A DNA stretch of 64,000 nt from NCBI RefSeq assembly GCF_023065955.2, contig NW_026622919.1, positions 818,501-882,500 of the forward strand, read 5' to 3'. Under the pieces are notes generated by a model. The model searched no databases and was not told the DNA's origin. It worked only from the letters and a program-made list of their open reading frames with translations. The stretch comes from Ursus arctos (lineage: Eukaryota; Chordata; Mammalia; Carnivora; Ursidae). Of the stretch, positions 33,881-44,993 are shown piece after piece. A program made the position numbers and the translations under genes. The first letter of the stretch is position 1, and each line of letters starts with the position of its first letter.

Positions 33881-36535
33881 ATGGAGGACGTGGCCCCAGC
33901 CCAAGGTGGGCACAGTTTGGAGGTGAAAAGGGGTGCAACCCAGGTGTCCCCTTAGCCTAAGTCTGGAACCAAGGATTTCACAAAGAGGCAGGACCTCTCC
34001 CACATAAGGAGTGTGAAGAGCGACTGATAGATGCCTGTGGGTGAGGGGAGGGCCATCCAGAGCCTGGGGGAAGGTTTAAAGGAGGAGGGGGCTTTGAGCA
34101 GCGGGAAGAGAAGCCTGGAGCCCCAGCCAGTGCCCATCCCGAGCGCACGCCCTCAGTGGGCACCAACTCCAGCCTCGCCTGGACGACACAGCAGAAGATG
34201 GCCGGGGGCCAACTTTACAGACATTGCACCCCCACAGGAGGGTGCCGGGGGCGGTAGGGAGCCCGTGACACTTCCTGGCTTGTCTTGTAGCCAAGAAAAC
34301 GTACATATAAATATGTATAAATATATGTATGTTAGAGAAGCATGCATGTAAATGGCACACCTAACAATCCCTACAGATGTATTTTCTTAAGGTGGGGCTA
34401 GAGTAGATACTAAGATTTTAAAAATTAGTCAGTGTAAAATAATTGTTAGGATTGGGGGACACATGGTGTGTTAGAAACTGCAGAGGCTGGGAGCCGGTGA
34501 GGCTGGCGAGGCCTGGGAGGCTGGCGGGGCCTGGTTGCGGGAGGTCACCATCTCCCACGCCCCGCAGCCTCATGTGACGAGGCAAGGCGGCCTGCCTCTC
34601 GCTTTCCTTTTGCTCGTCAACACACCCACGCCCTCTCAAAGGCCAGTGGGAGAGGTCAGCGCGTGCGATGGAAACACACCTTCACGGAGGTGACCATGTC
34701 GCCTGGTCCAAGGGAGGACCAGAGGGGAGGCCCTGATAGGGAGGCCGCTCGGGTCCACAGGGACTGAGCCCCTGAGGGAACCACAGAGAGGGTGTGCGTG
34801 CCTGTGTGCACCTGTGTGTGCAGGGGTGCAGCGGTGGGGCAGGGGCTCAGGGAGCCGGCGTGAGATCACAGAAGACCCTGGCTCTGCGTGGAGTGAGGCC
34901 CTGGTGCGGGTTGTCAAATAGCCCGTTCATGTATTTATTCTCCGTCAACATCCCAGAAAGTTTCCTTGGAACTTGAAACATGACTCCAAGTTTACTGAGA
35001 AGGGTAAATACCCAGCAGCAGTCAGGACAATGTGTGAAGGGGGAGGTTTCAAGGGAAGGGCCTGCTTCCGAATCCTGCAGACCCGGGGTACCGCCTGCCT
35101 TTCCTGCTGAGTCCTGAGGTCGCACCGGACGAGTGGGGGAAATACGTGCACGTCTGGACAGAGGGCACAGCCCACATCCACTGGGCATTCCGTGCACACC
35201 AGGGCACCGACGGGAGGCCCTGCTGCTTCTTCAGGGCCCAGGACGTGGGGCTGGCCGCCCCAGTGGCGTTCTGTTCCCGCGTGAATCCTGCACACCACGC
35301 TGGGGACACCAGCCCGCTGGCTCGGGTATGCCTTCACCGATCCATGCAGGGCTGGAGCCTGGGTCAGCGGGCTGTGTGTGTTCTCTCACCTCTGGCCGGA
35401 GGAAAGCTTGGCCTGCCTCCTCCCACCCCAAGACCGGGGCACCCTGACCCACATCGGAGCGCCAGGGCAGCGTGGGCACCAAAGGCTGTGCTGAGGTTGG
35501 CCAGTGGCAGCAGAGAAGAGACAGGCGCTCCAATGGCCAAGAGGCAAAGCTGGTGTCTCCTCTGGAGACCACTGGGTGGGAAGCCCTGGCCCCCGTCACA
35601 GGAGGGCGACCCTGGGAAGCTCAGGGAAGACTTGACGGAACTGCAAAGGCCCCTGCGGACTGTTCTCGAGGCAGGAGAACAGAAACACTGCGGGGCCTGC
35701 CTAGGGCCTCCTCCACGGCCGGGCCAGAGGCGAGACGCCACAGACAGGGCTGGTACTCAGCTCGCACCATGACCCACGGCTCTGTGGTAGCTCGCGCACG
35801 ACCCCAGCTCGGTGGTAGGGCAGCGTCCACGCAGAGCTCTCCCTCAGGCTGACACGAAGCGCTCTGGCCACGGGACTGGGAGGGGCCACCGGGATCAGCA
35901 AGATGCCTGTGGGCCACTGGGCGCCATTTTGTGTCTTCCCATTGAAGAAGATTTGTGTCAGGGAGTGAAAGAAAGAAAAAAAGGTGTGTCTTCCAATTCA
36001 AGAAGTTATTTTGTAATAATGTTTGGGAAAAACTGAGCAGATCTTGTCTGAGGTGCCAGGAAAATCCCAGCACAGGAAGTTTCGACTCCTTTTTCTAGAA
36101 CCTTCCATCCATGTAAGCAACATTCAGTGGTAATGAGCTGCTCGTGCCTGATCTTGGTGATTGCTGACAGGCACTGAAACCAGCAAGGCTGCCACTGGAT
36201 TGCATCCAGCTGTGAAGTCTCCACGTCTTTCATTATTCAGAGCAGACTCACTGCAGCAGGATCTGGGCAGCTGTCCCTCTTCCTCATCAGCAAATTCTGG
36301 TTCTGTGATTAACGATCTCATCTAATAGGCTTCATGGCTGTGCGCAGGGAGACCCGTGAAAGGCAGGCACGGAGCAGCCACAGCTTCTGCGGGGGAGGGC
36401 ATCCTTCCCGAGGCTCTTTCTACCTCAACTTCTCTCTGTTGCTCTTACAAATGGGTGCACATGTAATGAGAAGATGAGAAACTGTCCTTGCCTTACGTTA
36501 GAACTACAAACAAGTTTAGAAAAATCAAGCAAAGG

Positions 36536-36666
36536 GGTGCCTGGGGGCTCAGTCAGTTGAGCGACCGACCCATATCTCAGCTCAGATCTTGATCTCAGGG
36601 TCGTGAGTTCAAGCCCCGAGTTGGGCTCCATGTGGGGCATACAGCCTACTTTAAAAAAAAGGGAAG
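36536..36666 (+). mobile_element. SINEC, short form
   Basis: Flanked by a 15-bp target duplication aaaatcaagcaaagg (36521-36535 and 36667-36681). Head ggtgcctgggggctcagtca, B-box region gagttcaagcccc, short A tail. Confidence 0.93.
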
Positions 36667-36866
36667 AAAATCAAGCAAAGGGAGGAGGCGGGACAGCAGC
36701 CCCAACCCCCACCCCAGGCCCTCCTGGAACGTGACCACGCCTGGTGAGGCCTGCGTGACTCAGCTCGCACATCTTCCAGGGCTGGGCCTGGCAGGATTGC
36801 AAAGAGAGGTCCGCCCACCAGAAACAGCCCCTGTACCCTGTTTAACCACCAGAAACCACTGAAACA

Positions 36867-37070
36867 GGGGCGCCTGGGGGGCTCAGTCGGTTTAGTGACA
36901 GACTCTTGATTTTGGCTCAGGTCATGACCTCAGGGTCGTGGGACCGAGCCCCAACTGTGGCTCCACGCTCAGCATGAAGTCTGCTTCTCTCTCTCGCTCT
37001 CTCCCTCTGCCCCTTCCCCTGCCCATGTGCGCACACTCACTCTCTCTCTCTCTCAAATAAAATCTTGAAA

Positions 37071-37106
<36 letters not shown>

Positions 37107-37125
37107 AAAAGAAAAGAAACGAAAC
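36867..37125 (+). mobile_element. SINEC with (GAAA)n tail
   Basis: Head gggcgcctggggggctcagt, B-box-like gggaccgagcccc, CT-rich tract, AATAAA and then a tail expanded to about ten gaaa units (37073-37110). Confidence 0.95.
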
Positions 37126-38289
37126 TACTGAATTAAGCTTCTCTGTGTTTTAGGAATGAACAGAGGGGCAAAAGCAGTGGAAAGCCAGGGAGTGATTCCC
37201 AGGGGCTCGGGAAGGGGAGTGTGCTGGGTGCACGTCAGAGTCCAGGCAGAGCTGGCATGAGCCTCCCGGGCGCCGAGTGCTGGCCTGGCCTGCTCCAGGC
37301 CTAGGGACGCCACCCGAGGACCACAGCGAGCTGCTCTGGGCACCGGGCGCTGTTACATTCAGCAGATATCCATCCACGGATGGACAATGGCCCGGTGGGT
37401 GGACAGCAGCTGCCTCTAACTTACGAAACTTAGGGATACAGCTGCTAGAACATTCCTAAGATATCAGGCACATTTAGCACATTGGCCAAAACCCTCGGTC
37501 ACGGGGACTCAGGGTCTGTGTCCCGGGAGAAGGGCACATACCCACACAGGGGCCACTCAGCTCAGCACAGATTCTCGCCCCCAGGAGCCCAGAGCACCAG
37601 GACCTGCGGGCAGGGGGCTTTGTTGTCTCGGGCACACCACACCCTGTATGCAACCCACCCCAGGACCCTAGAACCCCTTGTGGATTGAGTGAGAAGGAAA
37701 GCCTCCATCCACCAGCCTGGCCGTCTGTCTGTCTGTTAGTCCTTATCTGTCTCTGTGGAGGACAAGCCAGCTCGGGCCAGCCCTGGGCCCGTGGGCACAG
37801 CCTGTGCAGGGTCCTCTCCCCGCCCGCCCGGAGCCCCACGGGCTATGCCATCAGGAGGCCCGGAGTGCAGGACATGGTTTGCGTTTAACATTCTTGAAAC
37901 TCTCTTCCTATCTCAAATCAGGTATTTCTTTCAAAAGCTGTTATCTAGCCATTTTTCTTTTGTCCTGAGGTTGTGCAAGGCCGGGTGGGCCCTCCTCTCT
38001 CACGGCTCCAAGGCCCCCAGATCAGTGGGTTTTTACGTAAGACCCTGCCAGGAAACCCGCCAAGGAACCTCGGGGAAGACAGGCCCGCCTGCTCAGGCCC
38101 CCGGGGGTCTGGGGAGCTCCATGCAGCAGCACAGAATGGGGGTGCTCTGTGGCCCTGGTGGGGCTGGGATCAGTCCTCCCAGTGCGATTCCCCTTCCTGG
38201 GGTCAGGGCTGGGCCTGGTCACCAGTGGCCCCGAGTGCCTAGACGCCATTAAGTTCAAAGTTCCCTCTGCTCCTGGCCCCTGTGCCCCA

Positions 38290-38660
38290 TTGTCCCCAAA
38301 CAGCTGAATTCAAAACCAGAGTCGCAACCATAGAACATTCTGGAAAAGAGAAAACTATGGAGACACGAGGAAGACCAGAGGTTGCCGGGGGCCGGGGGAA
38401 GGGGATGAACAGGTGGAGCCCAGGGTTTTAGGACAGCTCTGTTGGGGGCATAATGATGGATGCATTTGTCCCAACCGGCCTTGCGTTCAACACACGAGCG
38501 AGCCCTGAAGCATGCGAAGTACGGACTTCAGGCAAGAACCGCGTGTCCGTACCGGCTCACGGATCGTGACGAGTGCGCCATGACCACGCTAACACGGGTC
38601 GACTCTGCACTTTCTGCCCGATTTTTCTGTAAATCTAAAATGCTCAAAGACAAACCAGAA
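38290..38660 (+). mobile_element. Old L1 3' UTR fragment
   Basis: The phrases catagaacattctggaaaag, agaccagaggttgccggggg and acttcaggcaagaaccgcgt correspond to the 3' region of old L1M elements, heavily mutated. It ends just before a minus-strand SINE. Confidence 0.55.
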
Positions 38661-38679
38661 GTCTATTATTATTATTTCT

Positions 38680-38879
38680 TTTTTTTTTTTAAAGATTTTA
38701 TTTATTTATTCGACAGAGATAGAGACAGCCAGCGAGAGAGGGAACACAAGCAGGGGGAGTGGGAGAGGAAGAAACAGGCTCATAGCAGAGGAGCCTGATG
38801 TGGGGCTCGATCCCATAACGCCAGGATCACGCCCTGAGCCGAAGGCAGACGCTTAACCGCTGTGCCACCCAGGCGCCCC
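38680..38879 (-). mobile_element. SINEC1, minus strand
   Basis: The + strand shows poly(T), agacagccagcgagagaggg, gggctcgatcccataacgcc and gctgtgccacccaggcgccc, the reverse of a bear/pinniped-type SINEC1. Imperfect tattattatttct-type duplications flank it. Confidence 0.95.
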
Positions 38880-38949
38880 TATTGTTATTATTTCTTAATC
38901 AGAAGGTCAACAAATGGTCTGGCAAGCCATTTTTTAAAACTTTTACTTT

Positions 38950-40318
38950 TTTATTTTTATTTTTTAAGGGTATAATATACTCTTGCAGGGCGACATTGTC
39001 TTTATTATAATTCTCAGCTGTAGCTCTTCCACTTAGAAACGAGAAACCATCTTTTCAGTAAATTGTTACTCCCTCCTCTTTTCCCAGCTTAGGGATAGTT
39101 TGAAAAAGGCGTAATTTGTACAGTTGTTAGGAAATTAAACTTACATTGATACATAATTCAAGTGTTTATAAAGCACTCGAAACTGTAGCTTATATGTATG
39201 CGACTTCTGAAATACAATGACACTTTTAACAATATTTTTGTTCTTTAAAAATATTCTACATACATGCATAAGATCAAAACAATGCTTTCTTTTTTGGGAA
39301 ATTTCCTGTACGCGGTAAGAAAAAAGCAACCATAGCAAGGTTTCCGCGTCCAGAGGACTGGGTGCCGCCTACTGTTCCATTCCTGTAACTACTAACCTTA
39401 CAGATCAAAAATCGCTTTTGAAACCCACGTTCTAAAACCTGCCTTTTGGAAACGCTTCGGTGCTGCTACCTGTAAGTGGCCAATTCAGGTCATGCGAAGA
39501 ACGTACATGATATCAAAAGTGGTACAAAATAGCCACATGCTACCTGGATATGAAAACCAGACCTCACCGTTTTTTACCTCAAATGCAGGGTTCCGCCTCC
39601 CTTAACTTGTATGGAAATCTCAAGGGAACACGGAGGTAACTGGAAGATACAGAAAGTCGCCATACGGTTGACGGGCTAGTCAAAGTCGGGCTTGATCCGA
39701 ATCCTTAACGAGCGTAGAGCCACTGGTGCGTTCGGAGCGTTGGTTCACTCACGGGAAGCGGTCGGAAAGGCGGTCATGCGCTGTCCCCTCTTTTAAAAAC
39801 AGTACGTGTTTCACCCACTAGCTCCAATACATCAAAAGAACAAAGGGGCGTAACTTCTCACGTAAGAGAATTCAGCATTCCCAGTTTTTAAAGAAACACC
39901 TTAGAAACAAATCTGTCCGCTTCAACAAGTTGCACTCGTGCTAGTGACATTGTAATCTTCTTTAACGGGTCACGGCCCAAATCCAAATTGTTGGGAACAG
40001 TCCTCAGACAAACTGGAACATAAAGTGTTGAATTCAATTTCGGTGTCACTGATGTCTTCATCACCATCCCCAACCGACGGCATCGAACGGAATCGACATT
40101 CATCTCCAAGGCCGAATGGATCGGTTTCCGTGGTTCTAGAGCGATCTGGAAGCTCGCCGTATGCCCTCGACTTCCAGCTCCGTCTGCATTGTAGTTTAAA
40201 GTTACATCGGCTTTATTGTCTTGGTCACCCCGGAGACCGACCAATATAATGTCTGAAGTATTTTCCCAAACCGTTTTCTCGATTTCCTCTGATGTGACCT
40301 AAGCTCTTGACACCAGGT
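38950..40318 (-). pseudogene. Processed pseudogene of translation initiation factor eIF1A
   Basis: Read on the minus strand from about 40318, the sequence matches EIF1AX/EIF1AY mRNA without introns. It runs through GVK-L-HIRG near 40290-40310, SDIILVGL near 40250, QDNKADV-L-YNAD near 40195-40230, the GELP segment, the GPGDDDEIQF region and the end of the reading frame near 40040, then 3' UTR. The frame is broken several times (HIRG and LVGL fall in different frames), so no eIF1A can be made. The first roughly 65 codons are missing, a 5' truncation typical of L1-mediated retrocopies. AATAAA on the minus strand at 39001-39006 and a decayed T-rich tract at 38936-38967 mark the probable 3' end. 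The AT-rich composition contrasts sharply with the flanks. It lies antisense in the presumed first intron of SECTM1. Confidence 0.85.
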
Positions 40319-40457
40319 ACAGAGAAGGTGCGGGAGAGGCAGGGCGGGAGCTCTGGCATCCAGGCGCAGTGGTCAGGGAGGAGCTCAGGACCCCTGCCCG
40401 CCCCTGGCCAGCCTGCAGCCCGGGAGACCTCTGACCCTGTGGCTTTCCTTTCTCCAG

Positions 40458-40609
40458 GGACTGTCCCAAGAACCAATGAGGAGGACACAGGACCCCTGAG
40501 GCCCGCCTCCCTGTCCTGCTGGCCATGCTGATCTTGACGTTCCCCCTCCTGCTTCCCCAGATGCTCTGGGCCGTCCTCCTGGCCACCTCCCTGAGTGCTC
40601 AGAATGGAG
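40458..40609 (+). CDS. SECTM1: SECTM1 exon 2 (start codon, signal peptide)
   Basis: An acceptor tttcctttctccag ends at 40457 and the donor aatggag/gtaagt is at 40609/40610. The ATG at 40525 opens 28 complete codons. A second, stronger pyrimidine tract ends in cccag at 40560, immediately before an in-frame ATG (40561). Use of that acceptor would give a signal peptide 12 residues shorter. The exon ends in phase 1. Confidence 0.85.
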
Positions 40610-43600
40610 GTAAGTCCCAGGATCCCACCCTGTCTGCTGGAGGGCCCAGCGAGGGGGTGGGGAAGGGTGAGGCAGGGGTGGGAAGAGCAGATCCACGTCA
40701 GGCCCAGGTGGGACCCAGGCCCCAGGTAGTGATCATGACCCTGAGGTGAGAGGGTGGTCCAGCATCCCTGGGCCACGATGGGATGAGCCAAGTCCCCCCG
40801 TAGATGGCAGACAGGGGGTGCCCACTCCAGCGCCCAGTGGTGACGGTCAGAACACGTATGGGGATGGCTAAGAGCATGGCCAGGTTCCAAGGGAGAGAGG
40901 GTCCTGGCCAGTTAGTGACAAGTGCTGCGGCCAGAGGAGGGGCAGCAGGACAAATCCGAGGATTCTCGGTCCCCGCTCTGGTCCCCACTCCATCGTTGGG
41001 CCAGCAGCTCCAGCATCACTGGGGCACTTGTCAGACATGCGGACTCTCAGGACTTGCTGGGCCCTGCAGAATCAGGATCAGTCCCGGGCACACGGCTCTA
41101 GGTCGGGGCCGTGCCGTGGAACCACCCGAGGGGCTCCTCAAAGATGCGGGTCCCCAGGCACACCCCACACCGGTAGAATGCAATCACAGGCAGAGGGAGC
41201 TTCGAAACTACTCCAGCAGTTCCTGGGCGCGGTCAGGGTGGGGCACCCCCAGGCTGGATCATTAGCACATCTGGGATTGGCAGGAAACCCGCGAGCCACA
41301 GAGGCCCCTCCTCCTGGGAGCCCGCGGCCCCTCCCAGGGCACTGGACAGATGACGGCAGCCCTGGCCGGCCCTCCCGTGTTCCCGCTCTCTGCCAGACTC
41401 GGACAGCCCCGAGTCAGCCCCCTGTGTGGGCGTGGGGGCAGCCTCCTGCCACCAGGATGGGGAGCTCCGTCCCAGCCTGGGGGCCCGCCACCCACAGCCC
41501 CTCTGTAGGTGGGGCACGGGGTGCTTTAGGGTCGTTTGAATTTTTATGACAGGTGTGTGTTCATACAGCACTTTGACAATGTTGTAAAGATGCAGAGAAT
41601 GCATTTTGTTTTGTTTTTTTTAATTTAAATTCAATTAGTTAACATATAGTGTATTATTGGTTTCAGAGGTAGAGGTCATCAGTCATATACAACACCCAGT
41701 GCTCATTACATCACACGCCCTCCTTAATGCCCATCACTCAGTTGCCCCATCTCCCACCCCCTCCAGCAACCCTCAGTTTGTTTCCTATGATGAAGAGTCT
41801 CTTATGGTTTGTCTCCCTCTCTGATTTTGTCTTATTTTTCTCTCTCTTCCCCTATGATCCTCTGTCTTGTTTCTTAAATCCGCACATGAGTGAGATCATA
41901 TGATAATTGTCTTTCTGACTTATTTCACTGAGCACAATCCCCTCTAGTTCCATCCACGTCCGAGCTTTCATGTGTTTTGACGGCTGAGTACTAGTCCATC
42001 GCGTATAGACCACGTCTGCAGAGAATGCATTCTAAAACCCTTCCTCAGAACAAACACAGTGGCCGGGGGGACAGTGGGGAGATTCTGGGCAGGTTCCTGC
42101 CGCAGACTCGCATGTGGAGGTCTTACATCCACGGAGCCCTGACCGGCCCCGCGGTAGCCCCCTTCCAGAACAGTTTCCTGCTGGCGCCCACGGCCTCCCT
42201 GAACCGAGCGGTCTCTCTCCACTCTGCTGCCCACTGGCTGAGCCGCCCTGGTACAGACTTGTGACTGCGGCCTGGGAGGGGCCCCCTGTCCCCGAACACT
42301 CCGGGTTTGCTCAGGCCTGTGCCTGCCTTGCAGAACTTCCACCTCACACCCTCTCTCTCGTGGGCACCCAAGGCCCCTGGCACATGGCCACACGTGGCAT
42401 CTGCCATGCTGTGTCGACTTGGTGAAATGTGGGCTCAGCCAGCACACGGTGTGCCCAGAGCTCGTGTCGCTGTCTGGCGTCTGTCCAGCTGTGTCCAGTC
42501 CGCGGTGGAAACTGCTGCAGCAGGACAGGAGGACATCGGGGCCGGCTCGCTCATGTCGCCTGGGGCACCCACTGCCGTGTGCCGGCGCCCCAGGGTCCCC
42601 ATCAGTCAGAGCTCGCCCCGGTTGTGCAGCGAGGCTGGCGATGGGTGAATTTGCTCCAGGACTCGGCCTCCCAAGATGGTGGGTCCGGTTCCACAGCCGA
42701 CAGGGGAGGTGGAGGTGGGGGTCCGTGCTCGTTGCCTCTGACGTTGGCGGGGTCGGTGTCCTGCAGGAGCCGCAGACCTGCCCTGTGGAGCTGAGTGTGC
42801 ACGCCTGGCCCAGGACCCTGGGGACGGTGAGGCGGCTGCAGGCCTGGCCTCAACGCCCCAACACACACGTGAGTGGGCCGAGCAGCCCCCCAGAATCCAC
42901 CTGCAAGGAAGGGCGTCTGGGGGATGTGCCCAGGCACCGGGACGCCATACCGGCCGCACGTGGGGACACACGCATGCGCACGCACAGCCTCCCTGCTTCT
43001 ATTTCTGTGTTGTTTTCCCCCTTGAGGCGCACGTGCTGATCTGTCTGACCAGCTCACTGCCTTCTCCACCGCCCTGGCCGGGCCGTGTGTCCCTGGGGTC
43101 TCGCCTCGTCACCGTCCCTCCCTCGGCCCCCGGGAGGGTGGCCAGTGAACGTCCTGAGGCCCAGCCATGACCCGGGTGTGACCTGTCCCCTGCACACAGA
43201 ATGGGACAACCCCACCTGCACCAGAGGAGTGGTGTCCGTGTCCAGAGGGCAGCGCGCCGTGATGGCCTGCAACATCTCCAACCCCTTGCTCAGCGTGGCC
43301 ATCTACCGGAGTGCCCACGGGGAGGCCTTCGAGCCCGTCTTCAGCGTGCGGCCCCCGGGCTGCTTCTGCCGGGAAGGGTGGCAGCTCCAGGTGCAGGGAG
43401 GCATGGCCCAGCTGGTGATCGAAGACGCGAACCACACGCAGGCGGGGTGCTACAAGTGGTACCTGCAGGGTCTGCAGAGGAATATCGAAGTCACCACGCT
43501 GAACGTTTCAGGTGAGGGGCGGCGTCTTCATGCCTCCGCCCCACCCCAGGCGCTTTCCTATGTGGGAGGGGCGGGGGGAGCAATTCTCTGCCCCCCAGAA

Positions 43601-44715
43601 GTGCCCAGAGCCCCGGGGTTGGGGCCCAGAGAGGGCAGGCCTGGGTTCCAGCAAAGCAGAGTGAAACAAGACAGGCCTCCGCTCCTCCAAGGCCCTGCGC
43701 CACAAGGGGGCCCAGTCTGGGGGGTTGCCCTGTCCAGGGAGGAGGCGAGGCCCGTGCACCTCTCTCCCACTCACCAGCTGTGGGGCGGGGTTCCACCTGC
43801 AATGCCAGTGCTCCCTGAGGCCCCGACGGAGCTTGGTCTGCCCCCGAAGGTCCCGCCTTCCTGCACTCACCCGGAGGCCCCATGACCCCTCAGCTTCTCC
43901 AGCTGGCCCCACCCCCCAGCCTTGCCCTGGACACTGTCCACCTGAAGAGCCCAGCGGTCCCCCCAGACCAGGGCATCCCCTCCGACCAATCCACGCCTGC
44001 TGACCCCTTTCCACTGCCCTCACGTGAGCAGTTCCTCACTTCCCTCCATTTGGAGTAGAGCTCACTGTCCCCCCGCCCCAGGACACGGCTCAAACCCACA
44101 GGGCACCGCACCCCCCCACCCGGTTCCAATCCAGTCTCGGTCACCCTGAGCTGTGGCATGGCTGAGAATGGTGCCCCCAGCCTGGCCAGGCCCGGGGAAG
44201 GGACCCAGAGAGCCTTTGTGGGCTCCTGGTACCCTGGTCTCATCTGATACCTGGGGCTGGGGGGCTGCATCAGGGGCAGAGTCCCAAGACCTGAAGGAGG
44301 GAGGACGTCTGCTCGTCACATATCCCTGCGGTAGGTGTTTTTACCCTACACCCAGGTACCCCCCGGAAGCCCCCTCAGGTCCCCCAGGCTGTCCCCCTCC
44401 TCCGTGCCAGCACCCCTGTCCATCCTGCACAGCCCACCCCCTGCTCCCTGCGCGTGGGCGTGATGTCTCCCTCAAGGGTGCGCTCAAGGCAGGCAGTGCC
44501 TCCTCATGGGTGAACAAGTGGTGTCCCCCACCCTGCTTCCCACAGGCCCAGAGATGCTATGCCCGCCCGAGGCCGCGGACCAGTTCAAGGTGGTCCTTGC
44601 GGTCATCGGCGTCACGGTCGGCCTCATTTTCCTGGTAGTCGGCGTGTCGGTCTGCACCAAAGGCACAGCTCTCCTGCCCTATTCTCTCCAGAAGTGCTCA
44701 GGACCCCAGGTCTGA
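40525..44715 (+). CDS. SECTM1: Secreted and transmembrane protein 1 (SECTM1), CD7 ligand
   Basis: Coding join 40525-40609, 43200-43511, 44546-44715 gives 188 residues with GT-AG introns, both in phase 1. Residues 1-25 form a hydrophobic signal peptide ending ..TSLSAQN, matching the human signal end LSAQNEG. Residues 29-132 are a single V-type Ig-like domain: PTCTRGVVSVS, VMACNISN, GWQLQVQGGMAQLVIEDA and AGCYKWYL match human SECTM1 closely. Candidate N-glycosylation sites are N53, N106 and N130. A transmembrane helix spans about 148-169, followed by only 19 cytoplasmic residues, against a tail of roughly 80 in human (248 aa total). Mouse Sectm1a is of similar length to this protein. The human protein is a type I membrane/secreted ligand of CD7 on T and NK cells, made by epithelial and myeloid cells and induced by interferon-gamma. 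The receptor gene CD7 follows directly. Confidence 0.93.
41610..42015 (-). mobile_element. Carnivore L1 3' UTR fragment in SECTM1 intron 2
   Basis: The stretch reads aatttaaattcaattagtta, then caacacccagtgctcattac and agtttgtttcctatga on the + strand, the reverse of the carnivore L1 3' end. It begins with a T-rich tail at about 41610. The same family as at the start of the window, but better preserved. Confidence 0.8.
43200..43511 (+). CDS. SECTM1: SECTM1 exon 3 (Ig-like V domain)
   Basis: 312 bases, phase 1 to phase 1, between acceptor cctgcacacag (ends 43199) and donor tttcag/gtgagg (43511/43512). It encodes the whole ectodomain Ig fold, residues 29-132. Cysteines are C35, C52, C83, C85 and C112. 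The first two are shared with human SECTM1; the last three are not in the human sequence as I remember it. Confidence 0.93.
44546..44715 (+). CDS. SECTM1: SECTM1 exon 4 (transmembrane segment, short tail, stop)
   Basis: The acceptor ccctgcttcccacag ends at 44545 and the frame continues in phase 1 as GPEMLCPPEAADQFK, then a 22-residue hydrophobic helix, then TKGTALLPYSLQKCSGPQV and TGA at 44713-44715. The string cag/gtctga at 44709/44710 is a weak donor. If it were used, the tail could be extended by an undetected exon as in human. Confidence 0.8.
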
Positions 44716-44945
44716 GGCCCTGCACCTAGTCTGTGGGCTGGGGGGGGGGGTCATCCCGGGCCCAGAGAGCACACACGCCTCCCTCAGAGGACCCCCCTGG
44801 GCTGTGGCAGGTGCCTCCCTCCCAGTCAGGCCCACGGGAGCCCCAAAGCACTCATTTGTCCCAGGACACCCTGGAGGCAGCACAGAGAGGCTGGACTTCC
44901 TGCTCCTTCCAGGAGACCTAGGATGTGTGGCCCGGTGGGCGTGTC

Positions 44946-44993
<48 letters not shown>

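Larger units (their letters stand above)
30760..38280. other. Presumed SECTM1 intron 1, non-repeat parts
   Basis: Between the minisatellite and SINEs I see no coding exon on either strand. The longest frames (up to 208 codons near 35.1-35.8 kb) have no recognisable motif and are contradicted by equally long frames on the opposite strand. Confidence 0.5.

Noticed and set aside
39888..40244. 118-codon minus-strand frame as a functional eIF1A-like gene
   Set aside because: The homology starts mid-protein, shifts frame, and the acidic C-terminal tail is scrambled. It is a processed pseudogene.
44949..44990. GT run as a regulatory splice enhancer
   Set aside because: It lies after the SECTM1 stop codon with no nearby exon to regulate; most simply a microsatellite.
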